Source of the DNA: JANJTY01 sp038257155 | GTDB taxonomy: Bacteria > Pseudomonadota > Gammaproteobacteria > Xanthomonadales > Xanthomonadaceae | Direction of reading: 5' to 3' | DNA length: 64,000 nucleotides | Assembly: GCA_038257155.1 (NCBI GenBank) | Contig: JBBSJP010000002.1 | Span: 62,001 to 126,000, forward strand | Part shown: piece after piece, positions 43,942 to 52,557 of the stretch | Layout of the letters: every line of letters begins with the position of its first letter | Numbering within the stretch: position 1 is the stretch's first letter | Translations under genes and position numbers: made by a program | Notes under the pieces: model-generated | Seen by the model: the letters and a program-made list of their open reading frames with translations, nothing else | Told to the model about the DNA's origin: nothing | Databases searched by the model: none

Positions 43942-45609
43942 ATGAGGGTTCTGACTGGCTTCGTGCTCGCCGCGGCCCTGCTCGCCTGGGTCGTCTTTGC
44001 GGTCGCCGATGGCGTGGACGAACTGGTGGAAGACAGCCAGGCCGTGGCCCAGTCACACCAGGTGTTGCAGACGGTCCGTAGCGCATACGCCGAAGTGCGT
44101 GACGCCGAGTCGTCGCAACGCGGCTTTCTGCTGACCGGCTCAGAGGACTACCTTGTTGAGTTCTATGCGAGCCAGCCTGCGGCGATGCGAATTCTCGGCG
44201 AGCTGCTGGAGTTGATGGGCGACGACCCCATCCGTCGCGCTGAGGTCAGAAAGCTGTCCAATCTGGTTACCGATCGTGTTCGGTTGCTTGATCAGGTTGC
44301 TGCAACCCGAACCCGGTCGGGATTCGATGCGGCGCTTGTCGAGCTGGTCGCTGCGCGTGGCAGTGAGCTGATGGAACAGATCGCCCAGCAAGCCTACGAA
44401 ATCGAGATTTCAGAGCGTGCACGACTGGCGCGGCGTTACGAGCGGTCCGAGCAGACCGCCCAGAGCCTGCGGCGATTCGCCGCTTCCGGCGTGGCGCTCA
44501 GCCTGATTGTGCTGGTGATCGTATTCGGCTTGCTGCTGCATGAAAACCGCGCGAGAACCAAAGCTCAGCGCGCCGAATCGGTGTCGCGCCTACGCCTCGA
44601 GGAAAATCTCCTCGCCATGCAGCGCGCCTCACGCGAATTGCAGGAATTGAGCCGCTTCGGCGGGATGCTGCAGAGTTGCAGGTCGATCCTGGAGGCCATC
44701 CTGCTGAGTCGCGATTCCCTTGCCCGGCTGCTGCCCGGCATGGGTGGAAGCATCTACCTGATTGACGACCAGGAGGTAAAGGCACAAGCCCAGTTCGGTC
44801 ACCCCTGCGCCCCGACCGCGGCGAGCATGTCCCCGGACGACTGCTGGGCGCTGCGACGTGGACAAACCTATGCCCTGGATCGCCTCAACCCGGATACCAA
44901 GTGCGCACATCTGGACTTGCCGGCAGTCTCGCGCCCGGTGTCCACGCTCTGCATTCCACTTTCCGCGCAAGGCCGCAACCTGGGGCTCATCACGCTCAGT
45001 GGAATTCCGGGCGATGCGGGACTTGCCGGGGTGGACCTGGCCCGGGCCGCCGCCGAGCAGCTCTCGCTGTGTCTGTTCAACCTGCAGCTGCAGGAGTCGT
45101 TGCACGCACAAACAATACGCGACCCGCTGACTGGCCTCTACAACCGGCGCTTTCTTGAAGAAGCACTGGCGCGCGAGGTTGCTCGCTGCAGCAGAGCAGA
45201 AAAACCCATGGCGGTGGCGATGTGTGATATCGACCATTTCAAGCCGTTCAATGACACGTTTGGCCACGATGGCGGCGATGCAATGCTGAAGGCATTCGCC
45301 AATCTGCTGCACGATAGTGCGCGTCGCGAAGACATCATCTGCCGCTACGGCGGCGAAGAATTCACCCTGATCCTGCCCGAAGCCGACGCAAACAGCGCGA
45401 TGCGGCGACTTAACCAGTTGCGCGAGGCTACCGCCGCGATGCGCGTGACACATCTTGGCCAACAGCTCTCTCAGATCACCGCGTCATTCGGACTTGCCAT
45501 GTTGGAGACGCACGGCGACTCGGCCGAGTCCCTGTTGCGGGCCGCCGACACCGCCCTCTATCAGGCCAAGGCCAATGGGCGCAACAGCGTGGTGCTGGCT
45601 TCGAACTGA
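43942..45609 (+). CDS. Membrane diguanylate cyclase with CHASE3, GAF and GGDEF domains
   Basis: A 555-aa protein. A transmembrane segment (1-22) and another (about 183-205) enclose a periplasmic CHASE3-like sensor (RDAESSQRGFLLTGSEDYL). A GAF domain spans about 240-390, and a GGDEF domain follows from about 395. The active site is GGEEF at 470-474, with an RxxD inhibitory site RRED at 461-464, so it should make c-di-GMP under product control. Signal unknown. Confidence 0.92.
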   Translation: MRVLTGFVLAAALLAWVVFAVADGVDELVEDSQAVAQSHQVLQTVRSAYAEVRDAESSQRGFLLTGSEDYLVEFYASQPAAMRILGELLELMGDDPIRRAEVRKLSNLVTDRVRLLDQVAATRTRSGFDAALVELVAARGSELMEQIAQQAYEIEISERARLARRYERSEQTAQSLRRFAASGVALSLIVLVIVFGLLLHENRARTKAQRAESVSRLRLEENLLAMQRASRELQELSRFGGMLQSCRSILEAILLSRDSLARLLPGMGGSIYLIDDQEVKAQAQFGHPCAPTAASMSPDDCWALRRGQTYALDRLNPDTKCAHLDLPAVSRPVSTLCIPLSAQGRNLGLITLSGIPGDAGLAGVDLARAAAEQLSLCLFNLQLQESLHAQTIRDPLTGLYNRRFLEEALAREVARCSRAEKPMAVAMCDIDHFKPFNDTFGHDGGDAMLKAFANLLHDSARREDIICRYGGEEFTLILPEADANSAMRRLNQLREATAAMRVTHLGQQLSQITASFGLAMLETHGDSAESLLRAADTALYQAKANGRNSVVLASN

Positions 45610-45681
45610 CGGTCTCTGACGCACTTGCCCGTCGTGTGCCCCTGATAGACTTCGCGATCTGCCCAAGCATTCCGGTTCCGC

Positions 45682-46680
45682 ATGAGCATTCCTTCCCTAT
45701 TTCGCGCCTTCCGCATCCATGACGGCGTGCAAGGTCATCATGCTCAGGTCGAGAGCATCAACCTCGATCAGCTGAGCGCTGGTGAAGTGGTGATCCGGGC
45801 CGCGTGGTCGAGTGTCAACTACAAGGACGCCCTGGCGGGAAGCGGCAAGGGCAAGATCCTTCGCAGTTTTCCCCTGGTTGGTGGAATCGATGTGGCGGGA
45901 ACTGTGGTTGCGTCGACCGATCCAGCACTGCGCGAGGGCGACCAGGTGTTGTGCACCGGCAGTGGACTGTCGGAGAGCCGCGATGGCGGTTACAGCGAGT
46001 ACGTGCGACTGCCAGCCAAGTGGGTAATTCCGCTGCCCACGGGTCTCAGCCTGCGAGAGGCGATGATCATTGGAACCGCTGGTTTCACCGCGGCCTTGAG
46101 CGTGTTCCGCATGCTGCAGAACGGCCAGGATCCGTCGCAGGGGCCGATCGTGGTGACTGGCGCCAGCGGCGGAGTTGGCATGCTGGCCCTCGACATTCTC
46201 AGCCGCGCCGGTTTTGAGGCGCACGCCATTACCGGCAAGTTCGAACACCTCGATTTCCTCACCAGCCTTGGCGCCAGGCAGGTGGTTTCGCGGCACGAAC
46301 TCTGGTGGGGTCAGCGTCCGCTCGAGAACGCAGTCTGGGCCGGTGCCATCGACAACGTCGGCGACGAGATGCTCGCCGGCCTGACCCGCGTAATTCGGCC
46401 TTACGGGAACATTGCGAGCTGCGGCCTGGCTGGGGGCCACGAGCTGCACACCACGGTGATGCCCTTCATCATTCGCGGCGTTTCCCTGCTGGGCATTGCA
46501 TCGGCGGGAACTGCCCGGCCAATCCGGGATGAAGTCTGGGCGCGGCTGTCCTGCGACTGGAAACCAGCGCATCTGGAGCGAATCTGCACCCGCGAGGTCG
46601 ATCTGGATGGCCTTGCCGGGGTGTTCGCCGGTATGCTCGCCGGAGACAGCTTCGGCCGAACCCTGGTGCGCTTGCCATGA
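45682..46680 (+). CDS. acuI: AcuI/YhdH-type quinone oxidoreductase
   Basis: A 332-aa zinc-free medium-chain dehydrogenase of the YhdH/AcuI group, which reduces acryloyl-CoA using NADPH. NYKDALAGSGKGKILRSFPLVGGIDVAGTVV, then GTAGFTAALSV and VTGASGGVGMLALDIL with the nucleotide-binding site, are colinear with that family. The exact substrate could differ. Confidence 0.9.
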   Translation: MSIPSLFRAFRIHDGVQGHHAQVESINLDQLSAGEVVIRAAWSSVNYKDALAGSGKGKILRSFPLVGGIDVAGTVVASTDPALREGDQVLCTGSGLSESRDGGYSEYVRLPAKWVIPLPTGLSLREAMIIGTAGFTAALSVFRMLQNGQDPSQGPIVVTGASGGVGMLALDILSRAGFEAHAITGKFEHLDFLTSLGARQVVSRHELWWGQRPLENAVWAGAIDNVGDEMLAGLTRVIRPYGNIASCGLAGGHELHTTVMPFIIRGVSLLGIASAGTARPIRDEVWARLSCDWKPAHLERICTREVDLDGLAGVFAGMLAGDSFGRTLVRLP

Positions 46681-46701
46681 TGGCTTCGACAGCCACGGGT
46701 C

Positions 46702-46730
46702 TTGGGGCTAGACTCTAGCCCCATTACAAT
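46702..46730 (+). promoter_or_regulatory. Probable pilH promoter overlapping a hairpin
   Basis: TTGGGG (46702-46707) and TACAAT (46725-46730) are spaced by 17 nt, 60 bp before the pilH-like gene. GGGGCTAGA and TCTAGCCCC (46704-46722) form a perfect inverted repeat within the spacer, which could be the acuI terminator or an operator. Confidence 0.45.
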
Positions 46731-46790
46731 TGCAACGGTCGTCTCCGGTCCGAACCGGTAGCGCCAGTCCATACCAACAGTGAGGCAGAC

Positions 46791-47156
46791 ATGGCACGTG
46801 TCCTGATCGTCGACGATTCCCCGTCCCAACTTGCGGGAATGAAGCGCATCATCGAAAAAATGGGGCATGAGACCCTGAGCGCCGAAGACGGCGCCTCCGG
46901 CGTCGATGTAGCCAAGAAAGAGCTTCCCGACCTCATCCTGATGGACGTGGTCATGCCGAACCTCAACGGCTTCCAGGCAACGCGTAATATTTCCAAGGAT
47001 CCCACCACCTCGCATATCCCGATCGTTTTGGTCACGACCAAGGATCAGGAAACCGACCGCGTGTGGGGTCTGCGTCAGGGCGCCAAGGCCTATCTGACCA
47101 AGCCGGTCAACGAAGCTGCGCTGGTGAAGCTGGTCAAGGAATTGATCGGCGGCTAA
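46791..47156 (+). CDS. pilH: PilH-type response regulator (CheY-like)
   Basis: A 121-aa single-domain receiver. D8/D9, phosphoacceptor Asp52 (LILMDVVMPNLNGF) and Lys104 (YLTKPVN) are present. MARVLIVDDSPSQ with an LNGFQATRNISKD stretch matches PilH of the Pil-Chp chemosensory system for twitching motility. No pilG, pilI or pilJ gene flanks it, unlike the usual pilGHIJ order, so a different single-domain regulator cannot be excluded. Confidence 0.85.
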   Translation: MARVLIVDDSPSQLAGMKRIIEKMGHETLSAEDGASGVDVAKKELPDLILMDVVMPNLNGFQATRNISKDPTTSHIPIVLVTTKDQETDRVWGLRQGAKAYLTKPVNEAALVKLVKELIGG

Positions 47157-47183
47157 GCGACGCATCCATTGCAGATGTTTGCA

Positions 47184-47213
47184 GAAAGGCGGAACGGCAA
47201 CGTTCCGCCTTTC
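47184..47213 (+). terminator. Strong hairpin terminator after pilH
   Basis: A perfect 13-bp stem (GAAAGGCGGAACG with its complement) closes a GCAA tetraloop, 28 bp after the pilH stop. The stem end gives CTTTCGC with few following Ts. Confidence 0.85.
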
Positions 47214-47287
47214 GCGTGTTTGGGCAACTGCGCGAGGTTCGGATCAATCGCTGGCAATCAGCGGGCCGCCGGTTTGGCACTGAAGAG

Positions 47288-47626
47288 CCAGGATCAAGAG
47301 CTGCAACGCAGAGGCGCAGACGACGCAGAGACGCGCAGAGAGAAGCAAAGCGAGAATGCATGAGTGGCCTGAGGCGAGCCTCGGGCACACGAGCACAATG
47401 AACCCGCGGGTACATCCGGAAATCAAATTTCAACTAAAGCGCGGGCTTACACTCGGCCCGGCGTGGGGAGCGAGCGGAATGCCAGGTTTCGCGTCGGGCC
47501 ACTCTCAGCTCTTCTCCGCGTTCTCCGCGTTGATGCTCTTGCTCTGCCTTGCTCTACCACTTTCTTTCGCTCTTCTCTGCGCGTCTCTGCGTTCTCTGCG
47601 CCTCTGCGTTGCAACTCTTGATCTGG
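47288..47626. repeat. Long inverted repeat, CGCAGAG-rich, in non-coding interval
   Basis: The 47214-47648 gap holds no gene. Imperfect arms of about 60 bp lie at 47288-47354 and 47563-47626. Each is made of CGCAGAG-type units (left GCAACGCAGAGGCGCAGA; right in reverse, CTCTGCGCCTCTGCGTTGC) and bordered by GATCAAGAG/CTCTTGATC. The 208 bp between contain related CTCCGCG fragments. Reads as an interspersed intergenic repeat. Confidence 0.75.
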
Positions 47627-47648
47627 CTGCGTGAACCGCTGCAGTGAC

Positions 47649-48524
47649 TCAGGACTTGCGCGGGTCGTAGCCTTCAAACGCCGCAGCAAGCTGTTCGTAG
47701 GCGGCCTTCTGCGCATCGTCCGAGGGCGCCGGCGCGCGCACTTCCAGGATCACCAGCTGATCGCCAGCCGGACTGCCAGGCAATCCGCGTCCGCGCAGTC
47801 GCAGTTTGCGACCGCTGTCGGAACCTGCGGGAATCTTCAGATCGACGGCTCCGCCGAGTGTAGGAACTGGCGCCGTGGTGCCGAGCGCCGCCTCCCATGG
47901 GGCCAATTGCAGGTAAAGCAACACGTTGCGCCCGTCCAGTTCGAACATCGGGTGGGCACGGTAGGCAATTTCCAGCAGCAGATCACCGCCCCGCCCACTC
48001 TGGCCGGCGAGACGAATGACCTGGCCCTCGGCAATGCCCGGTGGAATCTTGACTTCCAGGGTCCGGCCGTCAACCTGGATGCGCTCGCTGCCACCGCTGA
48101 ATACGCGCTCCAGGCCCAGCTCCAGGCGCGCACGCATGTCCGGATTGGCACGAACGCGGGGGCCTGCCTGAGGGCGGCCGGCGCGGGCGCGTCCGAACAG
48201 GCTTTCGAAGAAATCGCTGAAATCACCACCACCACCACCGAAGATGTCGCCGACATCGACTCCGTCACCAAAGCCTGGCGGCGGGCGGAACTCCTCGCCC
48301 GGGCGATAGCCGCGCGCGCGCAGTTGGTCGTAGGAGGCGCGCTTGGTCTTGTCGCGCAGCACCTCATAGGCCTCGTTGACCGCCTTGAAGCGCTCTTCGG
48401 CATCGGCCTCCTTGCTGACATCCGGATGCAGCTTGCGCGCCAGGCGCCGGTAGGCGGACTTGATTTCGGCTTCGCCAGCGCTCGGTTCGACGCCGAGGGC
48501 GGCGTAGTAATCCTTGAATTCCAT
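47649..48524 (-). CDS. cbpA: DnaJ-class co-chaperone CbpA
   Basis: A 291-aa protein with an N-terminal J domain (HPD at 33-35 in RRLARKLHPDVSKEADAEERFKAVNEAYEVLRD), a Gly/Phe-rich linker and the CTD (VKIPPGIAEGQVIRLAGQSG). No zinc finger is present, which separates CbpA from DnaJ. It assists DnaK. Start at 48524; a longer frame runs into hsp20. Downstream of hsp20 on the same strand, but a terminator lies between. Confidence 0.93.
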   Translation of the reverse strand: MEFKDYYAALGVEPSAGEAEIKSAYRRLARKLHPDVSKEADAEERFKAVNEAYEVLRDKTKRASYDQLRARGYRPGEEFRPPPGFGDGVDVGDIFGGGGGDFSDFFESLFGRARAGRPQAGPRVRANPDMRARLELGLERVFSGGSERIQVDGRTLEVKIPPGIAEGQVIRLAGQSGRGGDLLLEIAYRAHPMFELDGRNVLLYLQLAPWEAALGTTAPVPTLGGAVDLKIPAGSDSGRKLRLRGRGLPGSPAGDQLVILEVRAPAPSDDAQKAAYEQLAAAFEGYDPRKS

Positions 48525-48554
48525 GGGCTCTACTTTGATCGAGTTGGACCGATA

Positions 48555-48584
48555 CGAAAAGGCCCGCGTGTGCGGGCCTTTTCG
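48555..48584 (-). terminator. Hairpin terminator between hsp20 and cbpA
   Basis: A perfect 13-bp stem (CGAAAAGGCCCGC at 48555-48567 with its complement at 48572-48584) and a GTGT loop lie 20 bp after the hsp20 stop and 30 bp before cbpA. It would attenuate read-through from hsp20 into cbpA. Confidence 0.8.
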
Positions 48585-48603
48585 GCGAAGCCTCCGGCAA
48601 GCC

Positions 48604-49053
48604 TCACTCGCCGTTGACGGCGATGCGTCGCGGCGTGGTTTCCGGGCGTTTCGGGATGAAGATCTCCAGCACGCCATTCTTGCCTTGCGCGCTGATGCCT
48701 TCCGGGTTGGCGCTGTCGGGCAGCGCAAAGCGGCGATAGAACATGCCGTGCGAGCGCTCGATGCGCGAGTAGCGCTCGGTTTCTTCGCGCTTTTCGGCGC
48801 GGCGTTCGCCCTTGATCGACAGGATGCCCTTGTCCATGTGGATCTCGATGTCCTTCGGCTCCACGCCGGGGATGTCGGCCAGGATCACGAAACGGGTCGC
48901 CTCTTCGCGCACGTCGACGCGTGGCACCCATTGGCTGGTCACGACATTGGACTGGTCTGCATCGCTATCGGTGAGGAACTTGTCGAACACCTGCTTCAGT
49001 TCGTCCTGCAGGTTGGTCTGGAGGTTCCAGGGGTTGTAGCGGGTGATGCTCAT
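48604..49053 (-). CDS. Small heat shock protein Hsp20
   Basis: A 149-aa alpha-crystallin-domain chaperone that holds unfolded proteins. The N-terminus MSITRYNPWNLQTNLQDELKQVFDKFL precedes an ACD with FVILADIPGVEPKDIEIHMDKGILSIKGERR and ends with GVLEIFIPKRPE, then I-x-I/V-like AVNGE. AGGAGAG supports the ATG at 49053. A sigma-32-type promoter lies upstream. Confidence 0.95.
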   Translation of the reverse strand: MSITRYNPWNLQTNLQDELKQVFDKFLTDSDADQSNVVTSQWVPRVDVREEATRFVILADIPGVEPKDIEIHMDKGILSIKGERRAEKREETERYSRIERSHGMFYRRFALPDSANPEGISAQGKNGVLEIFIPKRPETTPRRIAVNGE

Positions 49054-49100
49054 GATGGTCTCTCCTCGTGCACTGCGGTCCTTGCGACCGCCCTGTTCGC

Positions 49101-49129
49101 TAAGTGGGTTTGGCCACATCGTTTTCAAG
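49101..49129 (-). promoter_or_regulatory. Heat-shock (sigma-32) promoter of hsp20
   Basis: On the minus strand CTTGAAA (49129-49123) and CCCACTTA (49108-49101) are separated by 14 nt. This matches the RpoH consensus CTTGAAA-N14-CCCCATNT closely and lies 48 bp before the hsp20 ATG. Confidence 0.8.
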
Positions 49130-49179
49130 ATCCCCGCGGTATGATCTTGCTCCCCAATCCCAACTCAGGAATCACCCGC

Positions 49180-49662
49180 ATGAGCATCCAGATCGGCGAC
49201 ACCCTGCCCGACGTGACCGTCAACCTGATCAAGGACGGTCCCCAGGCCGTCAAGACCCACGAGGTACTTGGCAAGGGCAAGGTGGTGCTGTTCGCAGTGC
49301 CCGGCGCCTTCACCCCGACCTGCTCGGCCAAGCACCTGCCCGGCTATGTCGAGCATTTCGCCGATTTTCAGAAGCACGACGTCAAAGTGGCCTGCGTAGC
49401 AGTCAACGACGCCTTCGTGATGGACGCCTGGGGCAAGAGCCAGAACACGCCCGAGGGCCTGATGCTGCTGGCTGACGGCAACGGCGACTTCACCCGCGCC
49501 CTGGGCCTGGAACTGGACGCTACCGGCTTCGGTATGGGCCTGCGCGCCAAGCGCTTCGCCATCTATGCAGAGGATGGCGTGGTCAAAGCGGTACATATCG
49601 AAGCGCCCGGCGAGTTCAAGGTCTCCAGCGCCGAATTCATGCTGGAGCAGCTTGCCGCCTGA
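49180..49662 (+). CDS. Peroxiredoxin, Prx5-like
   Basis: A 160-aa thiol peroxidase with peroxidatic Cys48 in PGAFTPTCS, and the VNDAFVMDAWGK and FTRALGLELD signatures of the Prx5 group. A second redox Cys is present at VACVAV but is not a standard resolving position. It reduces peroxides with a thiol donor. The ATG at 49180 follows AGGA; a 382-aa frame upstream is spurious. Divergent from hsp20 and convergent with gyrA. Confidence 0.95.
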   Translation: MSIQIGDTLPDVTVNLIKDGPQAVKTHEVLGKGKVVLFAVPGAFTPTCSAKHLPGYVEHFADFQKHDVKVACVAVNDAFVMDAWGKSQNTPEGLMLLADGNGDFTRALGLELDATGFGMGLRAKRFAIYAEDGVVKAVHIEAPGEFKVSSAEFMLEQLAA

Positions 49663-49692
49663 TCGCCGGCTTCGGCGACAAAGCTCCCCAAA

Positions 49693-49720
49693 ACAAAACC
49701 CGCCGAATGGCGGGTTTTGT
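49693..49720. terminator. Bidirectional terminator between peroxiredoxin and gyrA
   Basis: A perfect 12-bp stem, ACAAAACCCGCC with its complement, closes a GAAT loop. A-rich left and T-rich right arms let it act for both convergent genes. Confidence 0.9.
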
Positions 49721-49739
49721 ATTTGAGCGACGCCGCCTA

Positions 49740-52343
49740 TCAGGCGGGGCTTTCAGGTTGATCAGGGCTGGCCACGGTCGGCACGGCGGAATCGTCCTCC
49801 GGCAACACCTCGTCGACCAGCGCATCCACACGCTCGATTGCCTGCAGGGTTTCTTCGGCGCCCAGGCGGATCAAAGTGACGCCCTGGGTATTGCGGCCGA
49901 CCTGGCTGACTTCCGATGCGCGGGTCCGCACCAGGGTGCCCTGGTCGGAGATCAGCAGGATCTCGTGCTGCTCGGTCAGCTGGATGGCGCCGACCAGTGC
50001 GCCATTGCGGGCGCTGGTCTGGATCGCGATCACGCCCTTGGTGCCGCGCCCCTTGCGCGGGTACTCGTCCAGCGAGGTGCGCTTGCCGAAGCCGTTGGCG
50101 GTGGCAGTAAGTACATCGCCGTCACCATCGACCACGATCAAGCTGACCACGTCCTCACCCTCGGCCAGGCGCATGCCGCGCACGCCGGTGGCGGTGCGGC
50201 CCATCGAGCGAACCTCATCTTCGGCAAAACGCACGGCCTTGCCATGCGAAGCAAACAGCATGATGTCGCGAGTGCCGTCGGTGAGCTGGACGTCGACCAG
50301 GGCATCGTCGTCGTCCAGGTTGATGGCGATCTTGCCGCGTGACAGACGGAAGGCGTACTCGGTCAGCGGGGTCTTCTTGACCGTGCCGCGCCGCGTCGCG
50401 AACAGCACGTAGAAGCCTTCCGCATACTCGCGTACGGGCAGAACCGCCTGCACCTTTTCCTCGGCTTCCAGCGGGATCCAGTTGATGATCGGGCGGCCGC
50501 GGGCGTTCGGACCGGCCTCGGGTATCTGATAGACCGGCAGCCAGAACACCCGCCCGGTGCTGGTGAAGGTCAGCAGGGTGTCGTGGGTGTTGACCAGCCA
50601 GAGCTGCTCGATGAAATCCTCTTCGCGCGTCGCCGCCGCCGAACGGCCGCGACCGCCACGGCGCTGGGCGCGATAGGCGCTGGCCGGCTGGCGCTTGGCA
50701 TAGCCGGTGTGCGACAGGGTCACGACCACGTCTTCCGGTGCGATCAGGTCGAGGATGTCGAGATCTTCTTCGCTCTGGCGGATCTCGGTGCGGCGCGCGT
50801 CGCCGTACTCTTCCAGCAGATTGCGCAGCTCGGTGCGGATCACTTCCAGCAATACGTCGGGATTCTCGAGGATCTCGATCAGCGCGCGGATCACGTCGAG
50901 CAGCTGCCGGTATTCGTCGGTGAGCTTTTCCTGTTCCAGCCCGGTCAGGCGGTTCAGGCGCATCTCCAGGATTTCCTTGGCCTGGATCTCCGACAGTTGG
51001 TAGCCGTCCTCGAGCAGGCCAAGTCCGACGGCCAGTTCCTCGGGGCGCGAGGCCTCGGCACCGGCGGCACCCAGCAGGGCGCCGACCATGCCGGCGTCCC
51101 AACGCCGTGCCAGCATGCGCTCCTTGGCCATGGCCGGGCTGTCGGAGGTCTTGATCAGCTCGATCATCTCGTCGATGTTGGCGAGCGCGACCGTCAGGCC
51201 CTCGAGGATGTGGGCACGCGCACGCGCCTTGCGCAGTTCGAAGATGGTGCGACGCGTGACCACTTCGCGGCGATGCCGGACGAAGGCTTCCAGCATCTGC
51301 TTGAGGTTCAGCAGCTGCGGCCGCCCATCCACCAGGGCCACCATGTTGATGCCGAACACCGACTCCATCTGGGTCTGCGAGTAGAGGTTGTTCAGCACCA
51401 CATCGGCGCTTTCACCGCGCTTGACCTCGATGAAGATGCGCATGCCGTCCTTGTCGGACTCGTCGCGCAGCTCGGAGATGCCTTCCAGGCGCTTTTCCTT
51501 GACCAGCTCGGCGATCTTCTCGATCAGCCGCGCCTTGTTCACCTGGTACGGCAGCTCGGTGACGATGACGGCCTCGCGACCGCTGCGCTCGTCGACCTCG
51601 ATCTCGGCGCGCGCGCGCATCCGCACCCGGCCACGGCCACCATGATAGGCAGCGTGGATTCCGGCGGTGCCGTTGATGATGCCGGCGGTGGGGAAATCGG
51701 GGCCTGGAACCAGGTCCATCAGTTCGCCGATGCCGATCTCCGGATTGTCGATCAGGGCGATGGTGGCGTGAATGATCTCGCTTAGGTTATGCGGCGGAAT
51801 ATTGGTGGCCATGCCCACCGCGATGCCGGCCGAACCATTGACCAGCAGGTTCGGGAAGCGCGCCGGCAGTACGGTCGGCTCCTGTTCCTTCTCGTCGTAG
51901 TTGGGTTGGAAATCGACCGTGTCCTTGTCAATGTCGGCCATCAGCTCGTGGGTGAGGCGCGACATGCGCGCCTCGGTGTATCGCATCGCGGCGGGCGAAT
52001 CGCCGTCGACCGAGCCGAAGTTGCCCTGGCCATCAACCAGCAGGTAGCGCAGCGAGAATGGCTGCGCCATGCGCACCAGGGTGTCGTAGACCGACTGGTC
52101 GCCGTGCGGATGGTACTTACCGATCACGTCACCAACGATTCGCGCGGACTTGTAGTAGGGCTTGTTGCTGTGCGCGCCGAGCTCGTTCATCGCGAAAAGC
52201 ACGCGACGGTGCACCGGCTTCAGGCCGTCACGGACATCCGGCAGCGCACGCCCGACGATCACGCTCATGGCGTAATCGAGGTAGCTCTTGCGCATCTCGT
52301 CTTCGAGATTGACCGGAATGATTTCCCTGGCGAGATCGGACAT
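49740..52343 (-). CDS. gyrA: DNA gyrase subunit A
   Basis: An 867-aa type II topoisomerase subunit, colinear with E. coli GyrA from MSDLAREI to the GyrA-box QRRGGRGRS. The catalytic tyrosine is in MRYTEARMS. In the quinolone-determining region the sequence is HPHGDQSVYD, placing Gln at position 83 (codon CAG at 52095-52097) where E. coli has Ser, with Asp87 kept. The MSD start at 52343 follows GGAAGAACGC; an in-frame ATG 12 bp upstream is the alternative. Confidence 0.98.
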   Translation of the reverse strand: MSDLAREIIPVNLEDEMRKSYLDYAMSVIVGRALPDVRDGLKPVHRRVLFAMNELGAHSNKPYYKSARIVGDVIGKYHPHGDQSVYDTLVRMAQPFSLRYLLVDGQGNFGSVDGDSPAAMRYTEARMSRLTHELMADIDKDTVDFQPNYDEKEQEPTVLPARFPNLLVNGSAGIAVGMATNIPPHNLSEIIHATIALIDNPEIGIGELMDLVPGPDFPTAGIINGTAGIHAAYHGGRGRVRMRARAEIEVDERSGREAVIVTELPYQVNKARLIEKIAELVKEKRLEGISELRDESDKDGMRIFIEVKRGESADVVLNNLYSQTQMESVFGINMVALVDGRPQLLNLKQMLEAFVRHRREVVTRRTIFELRKARARAHILEGLTVALANIDEMIELIKTSDSPAMAKERMLARRWDAGMVGALLGAAGAEASRPEELAVGLGLLEDGYQLSEIQAKEILEMRLNRLTGLEQEKLTDEYRQLLDVIRALIEILENPDVLLEVIRTELRNLLEEYGDARRTEIRQSEEDLDILDLIAPEDVVVTLSHTGYAKRQPASAYRAQRRGGRGRSAAATREEDFIEQLWLVNTHDTLLTFTSTGRVFWLPVYQIPEAGPNARGRPIINWIPLEAEEKVQAVLPVREYAEGFYVLFATRRGTVKKTPLTEYAFRLSRGKIAINLDDDDALVDVQLTDGTRDIMLFASHGKAVRFAEDEVRSMGRTATGVRGMRLAEGEDVVSLIVVDGDGDVLTATANGFGKRTSLDEYPRKGRGTKGVIAIQTSARNGALVGAIQLTEQHEILLISDQGTLVRTRASEVSQVGRNTQGVTLIRLGAEETLQAIERVDALVDEVLPEDDSAVPTVASPDQPESPA

Positions 52344-52506
52344 GCGTTCTTCCATTGATCGGCATGCCGGATGCTGCCCGGCAAAGCCCTAAGCGAAGGA
52401 GTCCGGAAGGGCCGTGAAGACCCCGGACAAAGAAGCGAAATTGTAACACGGGCGCGGGGTTAGGGTGCCCTTTCGGCGGATCTCGGAGCGCCCTTTCCCC
52501 ACAAAG

Positions 52507-52533
52507 CGAAGGCCCCGCAAAGCGGGGCCTTCG
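52507..52533 (-). terminator. Hairpin terminator of the DksA-type gene
   Basis: CGAAGGCCCCGC (52507-52518) pairs with its complement at 52522-52533 around an AAA loop. It lies just after the DksA-type gene and before gyrA on the same strand, insulating gyrA. Confidence 0.85.
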
Positions 52534-52557
52534 GATTCAGCAGAAGAATGACGCCGA

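Noticed and set aside
47631..48617. 328-aa open frame opposite cbpA
   Set aside because: Antisense to a clear CbpA and extending into its terminator hairpin.
48514..49662. 382-aa protein ending in peroxiredoxin
   Set aside because: The first 222 codons are antisense to hsp20 and its upstream region; the ATG at 49180 starts a full-length peroxiredoxin.
50583..51785. 400-aa open frame opposite gyrA
   Set aside because: Mirrors conserved gyrA codons; composition is His/Gln-rich as expected for a shadow frame.
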